Source of the DNA: Kocuria soli
GTDB lineage: Bacteria > Actinomycetota > Actinomycetes > Actinomycetales > Micrococcaceae
DNA length: 64,000 bases
Direction of reading: 5' to 3'
NCBI RefSeq assembly: GCF_003797835.1
Contig: NZ_RKMF01000003.1
Span: 124,001 to 188,000 of the forward strand
Each line of letters begins with the position of its first letter. Positions within the stretch are counted from its first letter, which is position 1. This document shows positions 45,062-54,842 of this stretch, piece by piece. Position numbers and translations under genes: made by a program. Under the pieces are notes generated by a model, which had not been told where the DNA came from, did no database searches, and worked only from the letters and a program-made list of their open reading frames with translations.

Positions 45062-46090
45062 ATGACTGTTGAATCCTTGGTCCTGGTCGCCAATGCCGGT
45101 GACGGGAGCATTTCCGTGTTCCGATGTGACGGGACCTCCCTGGAGCGACTATCCGTGACCGAAGGGCTCACCGGCTGTTCCAACTTCGCGGTGGATACCG
45201 AACGGAACCTGGTGCACGCCGCCGTGAAGGGTGATCCCGCGGGGATCGTGACCCTGAGCCTCGATCGTGAAACCGGGCAACTGGGCCAGCTGGGTCGGGT
45301 GGACCTTCCGCAAGGTGGGATGAACTACCTCTGGCTCACCCGGGGCGGAACGGTTCTGCTGGGCGCCTCCTACGGCGGGGGCTACGGCATCACCGCACCG
45401 GTCGACGGCACCACGGTGGGCGCCCCCGTCGCCACTGTCGAACACCCCAATCTGCACAGTGTGGCGGCCAGCTCCGACGGGCGTTTCGTCTACTTCGTGT
45501 CCCTGGGGGCGGACCTGGTGGCGCAGTACGCGCTCGACGACGACCTGGGGCTCACCCCGCTGGCAGCAGAATCGGCGGCGGCCCCGGAGGGTTCCGGCCC
45601 GCGCCACCTGATCTTCAACGACGCCGAAGACACCCTGTACGTGATGACCGAGTTCTCCGGTGAAGTGCTGCGTTTCAGCAGGGACAAGAGCACCGGTGAG
45701 TTGACCGCGGTCGACGCCACGAACACCGTCGACCCGGATGCACAGCTGCAGCAAGGTGTTCTGGGCGGGAGTCCGCTGGACGAGCACGCCATTTGGGGTG
45801 CCGACATCCACTGGGGCGCGGATGAACAGACCCTGTGGGTCTCCGAGCGGACGGAGAGCACCTTGGCCGCCGTGGAGGTGGCCGCGGACGGCTCGCTCAC
45901 CCCGCCGGAGAACTACACGGTCACGGAGACCCAGCCGCGCGGTTTCGCCACCAGCCCGGACGGCCGCCTGCTCGTGGCGGCCGGTGAACGGTCCACGCAG
46001 GTCTCGCTGTACGCGGTCGACGGCACAGAGCTCAAGCTGCTGGACCAGGCCGAAACGGGCAAGGGCGCCAACTGGGTGCGTTTCGTCTGA
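45062..46090 (+). CDS. Lactonase-family beta-propeller protein
   Basis: 342 residues of the 7-bladed 6-phosphogluconolactonase (YbhE/Pgl)-like family: repeated blades such as LVLVANAGDGSISVFRC, HSVAASSDGRFVYFVSLGAD, GPRHLIFNDAEDTLYV and RGFATSPDGRLLVAAG. Members hydrolyse sugar lactones or act on muconolactone-type compounds; many are uncharacterised. No signal peptide. ATG 45062 has GGGAG 8 nt upstream. Converges with the reductase gene. Confidence 0.85.
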   Translation: MTVESLVLVANAGDGSISVFRCDGTSLERLSVTEGLTGCSNFAVDTERNLVHAAVKGDPAGIVTLSLDRETGQLGQLGRVDLPQGGMNYLWLTRGGTVLLGASYGGGYGITAPVDGTTVGAPVATVEHPNLHSVAASSDGRFVYFVSLGADLVAQYALDDDLGLTPLAAESAAAPEGSGPRHLIFNDAEDTLYVMTEFSGEVLRFSRDKSTGELTAVDATNTVDPDAQLQQGVLGGSPLDEHAIWGADIHWGADEQTLWVSERTESTLAAVEVAADGSLTPPENYTVTETQPRGFATSPDGRLLVAAGERSTQVSLYAVDGTELKLLDQAETGKGANWVRFV

Positions 46091-46110
46091 CCGGTCGCGG
46101 GGCGCCCGCC

Positions 46111-48153
46111 CTACAGCTCCGCCGCCAGGCGGGTACCCTGCCCGATGGCGCGTTTGGCGTCCAGCTCGGCGGCAACGTCGGCCCCACCGATCACGTGCAC
46201 GGCCAACCCCCGCTCGCGCAGGGGCGCGGCCAGGTCGTTGCGGGAGACCTGCCCCGCGCACACCACCACGGTGTCCACGGGCAGCGTGATCTCGGCCCGT
46301 CCGGCGTCGGCGTCCTTCGGGTCGACGGGAACGGTGAGGTGCAGGCCGTCGTCGTCGATGCGTTCGTACGTGGCGGCCGGAATCATCCGCACGCCCTTGT
46401 GCTTGAGCGACGCGCGGTGCACCCACCCGGAGGTCAGCCCCAGGTCCTTGCCGATCGGCGTCGCCCGCCGTTGCACCAGGACCACCTCCCGCGGTGACGG
46501 CGCCGGGGAAGCCGGCCCCAGACCGCCCGGGGTGTCGCTACCGGCAACCCCCCACTCGGCGCGCCAGGCGGCCAGGTCCAACGACGGCGATTCGGGGTGT
46601 GTCAGGAATTCGGAGACGTCCACCCCGATGCCGCCCGCCCCGATGACCGCCACGCTCTGGCCGGCCACACGTCGGCCGCTCAGCAGCTCCGGGTAGGTCA
46701 TCACCGACGAGTGGTCCAAACCGTCGATCGCGGGGACCCGCGGTGCGACGCCGGTGGCCAGGACGACCTCGTCGAAGTCCTGCTCGGCCAGGGAATTGGC
46801 ATCCACGGTGGTCGACAGATGCACGCTGACCCCGGTCAACTCCAGCTGGCGGGTGAAGTACCGGATGGTCTCTGAGAACTCCTCCTTGCCGGGAATCCGT
46901 TGCGCCAGGGCGAACTGACCACCCAGGTGGTCCTGGGCCTCGAACAGATCGACCCTGTGCCCGCGCCGTGCCAGGGAAACCGCGCAGGACAGCCCAGCCG
47001 GGCCCGCGCCGATCACGGCGATGTGCTTGACCCGCCGGGTCGGACTCAGGATCAGGCTGGTCTCGTTCCCGGCGCGTGGATTCACCAGACAGGTGGCCCG
47101 CTTGTGCGCAAAGGTGTGGTCCAGACAGGCCTGGTTGCATGCGATGCACGTGTTGATTTGGTCTGCTCGCCCCGACCCGGCCTTGTCCACCCATTCCGGA
47201 TCCGCCAGGAACGGGCGGGCCATGGAGATCAGGTCCGCCTGCCCTGCGGCCAGGATCTCTTCGGCCGTCTCCGGAATGTTGATCCGGTTGGAGGCCACCA
47301 CGGGCACGGAAACGGCCGCCTTCAACTCACCGGTGACTTGGGCGAACGCTGCTCGGGGCACCGAGGTCACGATGGTGGGAACCCGCGCCTCGTGCCACCC
47401 GATCCCGGTGTTGAACACGTCCACCCCGGCGCGCTCGAGGTCCCGGGCCAGCGCCACGACATCGGGCCAGCTCTGCCCGCCCTCCACCAGGTCCTGCAGG
47501 GAGATCCGGTACATCACCAGGAACTCCGCCGGGACAGCCGTCTTCACGGCCTCCGCAACTGCCACCGGGAATCGGCGACGCCGCTCGGGATCACCGCCCC
47601 ACTCGTCCACCCGATGGTTGGTCCGCTCCGCCAGGAACTGGTTGAGCAGGTAGCCCTCCGATCCCATGATCTCCACGCCGTCGTACCCGGCCTGGTGCGC
47701 CAGTTCGGCCGCCCGGCCGAAGTCGCGAACCGTCCGGTCGATCTGCCCGGGCGTCATTTCCGCGGCGTGATACCGATTGATCGGCGCCTGCGACGACGAC
47801 GGTGCGACGGCCCCCTCGTGCGCCGCGTACCGGCCGGCGTGCAGAAGTTGCAGCAGAATCTTGCCCCCGGCCTGGTGCACGGCCGAGGTGATGACGTGAT
47901 GCTCGGCGGCCTCCGCCGTCGTCGTGATGCGTCCGCCACCGGGGTAGAGCACTCCGGCCTCGTCGGGGCTGAAACCGCCCGTGACCATGAGAACCGCACC
48001 GCCGCGGACCCGTTCGGCGAAGTAGGCGGCCAGCTCCGGGAACTGGGCGGGGTCGTCCTCCATCCCGGTGTGCATCGAGCCCATGATCACGCGATTTGGG
48101 AGGGTGACCGACCCCAGAGTGATGGGCCGGAACAGGTGGGTGTACGTGGTCAT
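46111..48153 (-). CDS. fadH: 2,4-dienoyl-CoA reductase-type flavoprotein
   Basis: 680 residues, close to E. coli FadH (672). N-terminal OYE-like FMN barrel (about 1-330, HAGRYAAHEG, EIMGSEGYLLNQFLAERTNHR), a 4Fe-4S cluster motif (CIACNQACLDH then CLVNPRAG), and C-terminal FAD (VIGAGPAGLSCAV) and NADPH (VIGAGGIGVDVSEFL) domains. It reduces 2,4-dienoyl-CoA in unsaturated fatty-acid oxidation. Start ATG 48153 (TTYTHLFRPITLG) is preferred to 48192. Confidence 0.92.
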   Translation of the reverse strand: MTTYTHLFRPITLGSVTLPNRVIMGSMHTGMEDDPAQFPELAAYFAERVRGGAVLMVTGGFSPDEAGVLYPGGGRITTTAEAAEHHVITSAVHQAGGKILLQLLHAGRYAAHEGAVAPSSSQAPINRYHAAEMTPGQIDRTVRDFGRAAELAHQAGYDGVEIMGSEGYLLNQFLAERTNHRVDEWGGDPERRRRFPVAVAEAVKTAVPAEFLVMYRISLQDLVEGGQSWPDVVALARDLERAGVDVFNTGIGWHEARVPTIVTSVPRAAFAQVTGELKAAVSVPVVASNRINIPETAEEILAAGQADLISMARPFLADPEWVDKAGSGRADQINTCIACNQACLDHTFAHKRATCLVNPRAGNETSLILSPTRRVKHIAVIGAGPAGLSCAVSLARRGHRVDLFEAQDHLGGQFALAQRIPGKEEFSETIRYFTRQLELTGVSVHLSTTVDANSLAEQDFDEVVLATGVAPRVPAIDGLDHSSVMTYPELLSGRRVAGQSVAVIGAGGIGVDVSEFLTHPESPSLDLAAWRAEWGVAGSDTPGGLGPASPAPSPREVVLVQRRATPIGKDLGLTSGWVHRASLKHKGVRMIPAATYERIDDDGLHLTVPVDPKDADAGRAEITLPVDTVVVCAGQVSRNDLAAPLRERGLAVHVIGGADVAAELDAKRAIGQGTRLAAEL

Positions 48154-48278
48154 CGCGGTCCTGGAAGCCGTGGGGACAATGAAGAACACCACGTCATGGA
48201 TGTGATGCGAGTCACCACTGTACGCAAGAAATCACAAATAGTGAGACTCCGGGTCTCGATAACTTCCGGTCCCAGGTT

Positions 48279-48339
48279 GCCGAGTGCGCAGTTTGATTGC
48301 CCCTGTGCCATTCAGGGGCGATCAAACTGCGCACTCGGC
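48279..48339. repeat. Intergenic palindrome B, copy 1
   Basis: 27-bp arms (48279-48305 and 48313-48339, one mismatch), starting GCCGAGTGCGCAGTTTGAT, 7-nt loop. It lies just after nupC (minus strand). A matching copy at 49918-49978 lies upstream of nupC. Outer stem GCCGAGTG is shared with palindrome C. Confidence 0.85.
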
Positions 48340-48348
48340 TGCTCAGGG

Positions 48349-49818
48349 TCAGGCGATCAGGACTCCCGCGATGGCTGCGCTCATGAGATTGGCCAGGGTG
48401 CCGGAGAGCACCGCGAGCAGTCCGAGCCGAGCGATACGGCTGCGTTGGGTGGGGGCCAGCCCACCCAGTGCACCGATCTGAATGGCCAGCGTGGCGAAGT
48501 TGGCGAACCCGGTCAGCGCGAACGTGACGATGACCTGCGTCTTGGGGGAGTAGTTGCCGATCTCTGGGCCGAAGGCGCTGAAGGCCACGAATTCGTTGAG
48601 GACCAGCTTCTGACCCAGGAAGCTTCCCGCGGCAACGGCCTCGTTCCACGGGACGCCGACGATGAACATCACCGGGGCGAAGATCCAACCCAGGATCTGC
48701 TCCATGGTCAGGCCCTCCAAACCGAACAGCCCGCCCACGGCCCCCAGCAACGTGTTGACCAGGGCGATCAACGCAATGAACGCCAGCAGCATGGCGCCCA
48801 CATTGAGGGCCAGGCCCAGGCCTTCGCTCGCGCCGCGTGCGGCGGCGTCGATCACGTTGGCGGGTTCGTCGTCGCCCTCGGCCTGGTGGGCGATGTCCTC
48901 CGCGTCCCGGACCTCCCGAGGGGTGTCCGCGGCGCTCGTGGCGTGAGCTTCTGTGGACGTGGTGACCGTGGAGGTCTCGGCTGCCTCCGGTGCGTCGGGC
49001 TCCGGGCCTGTCTGTGATTGCTGCCGGCGCGTGAGTTCAGCCGCTGATTCCGCGGCGGCGCCGCGTTTGCCTCCGCGCTTGAAGAGTCCCATCAACCCCT
49101 CACGACGTCGCGGCGGGGCGGCTGCCGGTTGACCGCTGCCGGCGTCGGTCCACTCGGGGCCTTCGAGAGCACCCGCGGGGACGATCAATTTGGCGATGAA
49201 CAGGGCCCCGGGTGCAGCCATGAAGCTGGCCGCGATCAAGTACCGCAATTCGGCGCCGAGCAGCGAGTACCCCACCATGACCGAACCGGCGACCGTCGCC
49301 ATGCCGCCGACCATGACGGCGAACAATTCCGAGGTCTTCAAGCGGGGGAGGTGCTGCTTGATGAGCAGCGGAGCTTCCGACTGGCCCAGGAAGATGTTGG
49401 CGGCCGCATTCATGGATTCGGCGGTGGTGGTGCCGAAGAGCTTGGACATTGCTCCGCCGATGATCTTGACCACCCACTGCAAGATCCCCACGTAGTGCAG
49501 GACTGCGGTCAAGGCCGCGAAATACACGATGACCGGAAGGACCTGGAACGCGAAGACCGAGCCTTCTTCCGGGAGGATCGGTCCGAAGAGGAAGTCGATG
49601 CCGGCATTGGCCGAGTTGATGACCGACTGGACGCCCGAGGTCAGCGCCTCCAGTGCCGCGCACCCCGCCGGCACGTACAAGACCAGGACACCGAAGAGCA
49701 CCTGCGTGAGCAGCGCCAGGGTCACGGTTCTGATGCGAATTTTGCGACGGTCCACTGAGAAGAGCACCGCGATGGCGATGATGAACGCCATCCCGCCCAG
49801 GCCCCACAGCACATTCAT
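48349..49818 (-). CDS. nupC: NupC-family concentrative nucleoside transporter with insertion
   Basis: 489-residue CNT permease that imports nucleosides with a cation. Family landmarks: GQSEAPLLIKQHLPRL, MVGGMATVAGSVMVGY, ANVIDAAARGASEGLGLALNV, PWNEAVAAGSFLGQKLVLNEF. Between membrane helices, about residues 221-318 are a hydrophilic insertion rich in Ala, Glu, Thr and Arg that is absent from the roughly 400-residue E. coli NupC. ATG 49818 (NVLWGLGGMAF) follows GGTGGAAACCGG; GTG 49830 is the alternative. Flanked by palindromes B. Confidence 0.9.
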   Translation of the reverse strand: MNVLWGLGGMAFIIAIAVLFSVDRRKIRIRTVTLALLTQVLFGVLVLYVPAGCAALEALTSGVQSVINSANAGIDFLFGPILPEEGSVFAFQVLPVIVYFAALTAVLHYVGILQWVVKIIGGAMSKLFGTTTAESMNAAANIFLGQSEAPLLIKQHLPRLKTSELFAVMVGGMATVAGSVMVGYSLLGAELRYLIAASFMAAPGALFIAKLIVPAGALEGPEWTDAGSGQPAAAPPRRREGLMGLFKRGGKRGAAAESAAELTRRQQSQTGPEPDAPEAAETSTVTTSTEAHATSAADTPREVRDAEDIAHQAEGDDEPANVIDAAARGASEGLGLALNVGAMLLAFIALIALVNTLLGAVGGLFGLEGLTMEQILGWIFAPVMFIVGVPWNEAVAAGSFLGQKLVLNEFVAFSAFGPEIGNYSPKTQVIVTFALTGFANFATLAIQIGALGGLAPTQRSRIARLGLLAVLSGTLANLMSAAIAGVLIA

Positions 49819-49917
49819 TCCGGTTTCCACCGTTCGGATCGGGTGCAGGTCGTGTGTCCCACGGTACAGAAGGCTCCGTACGGGGGTGTCGGTTGGGTGC
49901 TCGGCGCTGCCCTGGTC

Positions 49918-49978
49918 GCCGAGTGCGCAGTTTGATCGCCCCTGAGTGAGTCAGGAGCGATCAAACTGGCGTCTCGGC
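49918..49978. repeat. Intergenic palindrome B, copy 2
   Basis: Arms 49918-49945 and 49951-49978, starting GCCGAGTGCGCAGTTTGATC. The right arm has about four changes near its outer end. It matches copy 1 at 48279. Confidence 0.83.
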
Positions 49979-49995
49979 AGGAGGGGGCGGGTGCC

Positions 49996-51663
49996 CTAGA
50001 ACGCCATCCCGAAGGCCAGTGGGCCCAGCAGCAGCGTGAACACCGTGATCAGCAGGACGCCCACCACGTTGAGGATCGCGCCGCCGCGCACCATCTCCGC
50101 GATCTTCACGTGCCCGGAGGCGTAGACGATGGCATTCGGCGGGGTGCCCACCGGCAGCATGAATGCGCACGTGGCGGCCAGGGCCGCCGGAATCAGCAGG
50201 GAGATCGGATCGAGGCCCAGTCCGATGGCCACGCCGCCCAGGATGGGGATGAACGCGGCAGCCGTTGCCGTGTTGGATGTGACTTCCGTGAGCAACAGGA
50301 CCACCGCGACGACGACGGCCAACAACGCCACGATCGGCAGCGCCCCCAGGCCTCCGACCTGATCGCCGAACCACACGTCCAGCCCGGTGCTGGCCACGGC
50401 AGCCGCCAGTGAGAGGCCGCCGCCGAACAGCAGGAGAACTCCCCAGGGGAGCCCTTCCTCGGCGTCTCTCCAGTGCAGGGTCATGTTGCCGCGGTTGTCG
50501 CCCGGGATGATGAACAGGAGGACACCGGCGGCGATGGCAACCACCGTGTCGTCGAAGACTTCCAGCCAGGGCCACGCTTCCGCCAAGGACGGGAAGCCGG
50601 AGAGAATGCCGGGCACGATCCAGAAGAACGCTGCTGTCACGAACACCGCCAGGACCACCCATTCCCCGCGGGACATCCGCCCGAGGTCATCGATCTCCTT
50701 CTGGATCAGTTGCTTGCCACCCGGGATCTCTTTCAGGTTGAAACGGAAGATCACGAACGTCATGAGCAGCCACGAGACGCCGATGAATACGATCACGATC
50801 GGAACGCCCAGGAGCATCCACTGCGCGAAGCCGATGGTCTCCCCGAGTTCTTCGCTGATGTATCCGGCCACAATCGCGTTGGGCGGACTTCCCAGAAGCG
50901 TGCCCAGGCCGCCGATCGTCGCCGCCCAGGCGATGGAGAGAACCAACGCCACTCCGAACTTGCGGACATCGGGATTGTCGATGACCTCGCTCAAGGTCTC
51001 GGTGGCCGTCAGATCTGTGCGAATCGACGCCGTGTCGACGTTCTCGGCCTGGCCGTGCTTCTGGCTGTTCTCGACCACCAGGGTGAGAACGCTCAGGCTG
51101 ATGGGCAGCATCATCAGCGTGGTTGCGGTGTTCGAAACCCACATGGAGAGGAACGCGGTGGCGATCATCATGCCCAGGATGATCTGGCGCGGTTGTGTTC
51201 CCACTGCACGCAAGGTGAGCAACGCAATGCGCCGGTGGAGGTTCCACTTCTGCATCGCTATGGCGATCAGGAACCCACCCAGGAAGAGGAACACGATGGG
51301 GTTGGCGTACGGCGCGGTCGCTTCCTCCGGCGTCAGTTCCGTCAGGATCGGGAACAGCACGATGGGAAGCAGGGACGTCACGGGCAGGGGTACGGCCTCG
51401 GTCATCCACCACACGGCCATCAGCGAGCCGATCGCGGCCACCGTGCGTGCATCCTGAGAAACGTCTGCGGATCCCAGGAGTAGCCAGACCACGAAGAACA
51501 CCACCACTCCCAGGAGGCGGTACAGCCAGAGACCGCCGGTTTTCACCCGCGGGGGATGGTCGTCATCGGTGACCGCCGGCTGGTGGTGCACCGGGTGACC
51601 ATCCAAGGTGTCGGTGGCGGTGTCGTCGACGGGCGGTGGGGAATCAGCATGCGTGCCGGACAT
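49996..51663 (-). CDS. SLC13/DASS-family anion transporter
   Basis: 555-residue divalent-anion:Na+ symporter for dicarboxylates or sulfate. Features: WMTEAVPLPVTSLLP, MWVSNTATTLMMLPI (SNT motif) and, in the second half, TSNTATAAAFIPIL and LPVGTPPNAIVYASG. About 12 membrane segments, and a hydrophilic His/Asp-rich N-terminus of about 40 residues. ATG 51663 has GAGGTG upstream; the frame to 51732 is unneeded. Confidence 0.9.
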   Translation of the reverse strand: MSGTHADSPPPVDDTATDTLDGHPVHHQPAVTDDDHPPRVKTGGLWLYRLLGVVVFFVVWLLLGSADVSQDARTVAAIGSLMAVWWMTEAVPLPVTSLLPIVLFPILTELTPEEATAPYANPIVFLFLGGFLIAIAMQKWNLHRRIALLTLRAVGTQPRQIILGMMIATAFLSMWVSNTATTLMMLPISLSVLTLVVENSQKHGQAENVDTASIRTDLTATETLSEVIDNPDVRKFGVALVLSIAWAATIGGLGTLLGSPPNAIVAGYISEELGETIGFAQWMLLGVPIVIVFIGVSWLLMTFVIFRFNLKEIPGGKQLIQKEIDDLGRMSRGEWVVLAVFVTAAFFWIVPGILSGFPSLAEAWPWLEVFDDTVVAIAAGVLLFIIPGDNRGNMTLHWRDAEEGLPWGVLLLFGGGLSLAAAVASTGLDVWFGDQVGGLGALPIVALLAVVVAVVLLLTEVTSNTATAAAFIPILGGVAIGLGLDPISLLIPAALAATCAFMLPVGTPPNAIVYASGHVKIAEMVRGGAILNVVGVLLITVFTLLLGPLAFGMAF

Positions 51664-51884
51664 GTGATGCACCTCACGGATCGGGGGAAGGTCCCACGAA
51701 ATTAACAGCCAGCTGTGTGCGTGAGCAATCATGTGGCCGCCAACCGCGCTTTGTGACCGTGCTCACAATGCCCTACGGTTGTCGGACACCCCTCCGCGGC
51801 CATCCCTCACCGGCCCGCGACCCCCGGTGGCGGTGGCCCGGAGATCGACCGCAGCCATCCCACATCCTGACTCGAGGAGCACCC

Positions 51885-53699
51885 TTGTCCGAGATCTCCC
51901 TTCCGCGCCTGGTCGAGACCCCGGCCACCGACAACACCACCGATCTCCTGGTGCGTAACGCGCGGAAGGCCAGCGATCCCGCACTGTTCTCCCGCAGGGA
52001 GGGGGATCAGTGGGTCGAAATCCCCGCGAGCAAGGCGCTGGCGGACGTGATCGCCCTCGCCAAGGGGTTCGTGGCGGCCGGGGTCCAGCCCGGGGACCGG
52101 GTGGCTCTGATGTCCCGCAACCGCTTGGAGTGGTCCCTGTTGGACTTCGCGGTGTGGTTCGCCGGCGGCGTCGTCGTCCCCGTGTACGAATCCTCGGCCC
52201 CGACCCAACTTGCCTGGAACCTCTCCGACTCCGGAGCGGTCGGGCTGGTGGTCGAGACCACCGAGCACAAGGGCGTGTGGGAGCGCGCTGCCCACAACGA
52301 GGACCTGTCCGGCGTGCACAGCGTCTGGTGCCTGGACGAAGGTGCCGTGGGGCACCTGACCGAGGGTGGCAAGGACGTCCCGGACGAGGAGGTCGAACGA
52401 CGACGCCGCATCGCGGGCCTGGACGACCTGGCCACCGTCATCTACACCTCGGGAACCACCGGTCGACCGAAGGGCTGCGAACTCACCCACGGGAACTTCG
52501 TGGAACTCTCCGAGAACGCGGCGGCCTCGATTCCCGAAGCTGTCCACGAGGGCGCCCGGACGGTCATGTTCCTGCCGTTGGCGCACGTGTTCGCGCGTTT
52601 CATCCAGGTCATGGCGGTGGGTGCCGGTGTGAACATCGCCCACACCTCGGACATCAAGAGTCTGCTGGATGACCTGAAGAGCTTTGAGCCGACCTTCCTG
52701 CTGGTGGTTCCGCGAGTGTTCGAGAAGGTCTACAACTCGGCGCAGCAGAAGGCGGAGGCCGGCGGGAAGGGAAAGATCTTCGACAGGGCGGCGGCGGTGG
52801 CCATCGAGTGGTCCCGTGCCGAGGAGCAGGGCAAGGTCCCCTTGACGCTCAAGGTGCAGCACGCACTGTTCGACAAGCTCATCTACGGCAAACTGCGCGA
52901 AGCCATGGGCGGGAAGGTCAAGTACGCGGTCTCAGGCGGCGGGCCACTGGGGGAGCGCCTGGGGCACTTCTTCCACGGCATCGGGCTGCGCGTGCTGGAG
53001 GGCTACGGGTTGACCGAAACCACGGCCCCGATCACGGTCAACACCGCCAAGAAGATCAAGATCGGCACCGTCGGCACCGTGTTGCCGGGCAACTCCGTCA
53101 AGATCTCCGACGACGGCGAGGTCCTGGCCAAGGGGATCTGCGTGATGCGCGGTTACTGGAACAACCCCGAGAAGACCGCGGAGGCCTTCGACGACGACGG
53201 GTGGTTCCGCACCGGCGACCTGGGATCCCTGGACCAGGACGGGTATCTGAAGATCACCGGGCGCATCAAGGAACTGATCGTGACCGCCGGGGGCAAGAAC
53301 GTGAGCCCCGTTGTGCTGGAGGACCAGGTCAGGGCGCACCCGTTGGTGTCCCAGTGCATTGCCGTGGGGGAGAAGCGGCCCTTCATCGCCGCCCTGGTGA
53401 CCTTGGACGAGGAGGCTCTGCCGGGGTGGCTGGACGCCCACGGGTTCGACGCGTCCATGACGGTCGCCCAGGCCAGGGAGGACGAGCACGTTAAGAAGGC
53501 CGTCGAGGAAGCGATCGAGCACGCCAATCAGGCGGTCTCCCGTGCGGAACAGATCCGAGAGTTCCGGATTCTGGAGCACGACTTCTCCGAGGCGGACGGC
53601 ACGCTGACTCCGTCCCTCAAGCTGCGGCGTCGTCATGTCCTGGTCAACAACGAGGAACTCATCGACGAGATCTACGGTGGGGCGCTCCAGCACGAGTGA
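51885..53699 (+). CDS. Long-chain acyl-CoA synthetase (AMP-binding)
   Basis: 604 residues of the FACS/FadD15-like group. ATP/AMP motif YTSGTTGRPKG, FLPLAHVFAR, YGLTETTAP, TGDLGSLDQDGYLKITGR and KELIVTAGGKNVSP. It activates fatty acids to acyl-CoA for beta-oxidation or lipid synthesis. The TTG start has GAGGAG 6 nt upstream; the earlier frame overlaps the divergent SLC13 promoter. Confidence 0.92.
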   Translation: MSEISLPRLVETPATDNTTDLLVRNARKASDPALFSRREGDQWVEIPASKALADVIALAKGFVAAGVQPGDRVALMSRNRLEWSLLDFAVWFAGGVVVPVYESSAPTQLAWNLSDSGAVGLVVETTEHKGVWERAAHNEDLSGVHSVWCLDEGAVGHLTEGGKDVPDEEVERRRRIAGLDDLATVIYTSGTTGRPKGCELTHGNFVELSENAAASIPEAVHEGARTVMFLPLAHVFARFIQVMAVGAGVNIAHTSDIKSLLDDLKSFEPTFLLVVPRVFEKVYNSAQQKAEAGGKGKIFDRAAAVAIEWSRAEEQGKVPLTLKVQHALFDKLIYGKLREAMGGKVKYAVSGGGPLGERLGHFFHGIGLRVLEGYGLTETTAPITVNTAKKIKIGTVGTVLPGNSVKISDDGEVLAKGICVMRGYWNNPEKTAEAFDDDGWFRTGDLGSLDQDGYLKITGRIKELIVTAGGKNVSPVVLEDQVRAHPLVSQCIAVGEKRPFIAALVTLDEEALPGWLDAHGFDASMTVAQAREDEHVKKAVEEAIEHANQAVSRAEQIREFRILEHDFSEADGTLTPSLKLRRRHVLVNNEELIDEIYGGALQHE

Positions 53700-53830
53700 G
53701 GCCCTGGATTCGCTGACAGCGAGATCGGGTGTGAGCTTGGGCGACGTCGGGAATCACGGACGGAGTCCGGTGGCTGTTCACGGTGAGACCGCGGGAGTTC
53801 CCGCACAGCATTCGTGAAAGGTGTTCCGCC

Positions 53831-54811
53831 GTGGCTTTGCCGCTGTCAGTTCTGGATTTCGCAACCGTCCGTGAAGGTCACACCGTGGGGGAGGCCTTCG
53901 CTGAGTCCGTGGCTCTGGCCCAAGTGGCGGAGGGCCTGGGGTACGCGCGTGTCTGGTACACCGAACACCACAACATGGGCTCCATCGCTTCCGCCGCTCC
54001 GGCAGTCCTGATTGCCCACGTGGCCACCCAGACGGAGAAGATCCGGCTGGGCTCAGGCGGCGTGATGCTGCCCAACCACTCTCCGCTGACCATTGCGGAG
54101 CAGTTCGGCACCCTGGCCGAACTGCACCCCGGGCGGATTGATCTGGGCCTGGGCCGGGCTCCGGGAACTGACCAGGTAGCAGTGCGCGCCATGCGCCGGG
54201 ATCCGCGCGCCGCTGAGGAGTTCCCGCAGGACGTCAAGGAACTGCAGGGGTACCTGCGTGACGAGTCCAAACTCCCCGGTCTTCGTGCCGTGCCGGGTGC
54301 CGGTACGAACGTCCCTCTGTACATCCTCGGTTCGTCGCTGTTCGGTGCTCGTCTGGCGGCGGCCTACGGGTTGCCGTACGCCTTCGCCTCCCACTTCGCC
54401 CCGGACGCCCTGGAGCAGGCGGCCGCCGTCTACCGGTCGGAGTTCGAGCCCTCCGAACAACTCGAGCAGCCGTACATGATGGCCGCCATGAACGTGGTGG
54501 CCAATGACGACCCCAACGTGGCCGTTGCCGAGAACGAGTGGTACCGGCGCACCCGGGTCAAGATGATGGCCGGCCGTGGGCGCACCCTGACGGACGAAGA
54601 ACTGGACCTGGTCATGCACTCGGCGGCCGGGCAACAGATTCTGCACATGATCAAGTACACGGCCGTGGGCAACGGTGAACAGGTCGCTTCCTACGTGAAG
54701 GATTTCGCCGAGCGGGCGCAAGCGGACGAATTGATCATTGCCCCCGTGGGCTCTTCGGCGGAAATGACGCAGAATTCATTGAAAGTCCTTCGTGACGCCT
54801 GGGGTCGCTGA
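53831..54811 (+). CDS. LLM-class flavin-dependent oxidoreductase (luciferase-like)
   Basis: 326-residue bacterial-luciferase-fold protein of the single-component subgroup: LGYARVWYTEHHNMGSIAS, RLGSGGVMLPNHSPLTIAEQF, GRIDLGLGRAPGTD and the C-terminal IIAPVGSSAE. FMN or F420 use cannot be told apart here. The GTG start has AAAGG 8 nt upstream. Follows the synthetase on the same strand by 131 bp. Confidence 0.88.
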   Translation: MALPLSVLDFATVREGHTVGEAFAESVALAQVAEGLGYARVWYTEHHNMGSIASAAPAVLIAHVATQTEKIRLGSGGVMLPNHSPLTIAEQFGTLAELHPGRIDLGLGRAPGTDQVAVRAMRRDPRAAEEFPQDVKELQGYLRDESKLPGLRAVPGAGTNVPLYILGSSLFGARLAAAYGLPYAFASHFAPDALEQAAAVYRSEFEPSEQLEQPYMMAAMNVVANDDPNVAVAENEWYRRTRVKMMAGRGRTLTDEELDLVMHSAAGQQILHMIKYTAVGNGEQVASYVKDFAERAQADELIIAPVGSSAEMTQNSLKVLRDAWGR

Positions 54812-54842
54812 GGAACAGGCGGTTACCGCATAATTGGTACTC

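Noticed and set aside
46900-49017. Long plus-strand frame over fadH and nupC
   Set aside because: Antisense shadow of two strong genes; composition is low-complexity and no motif is seen.
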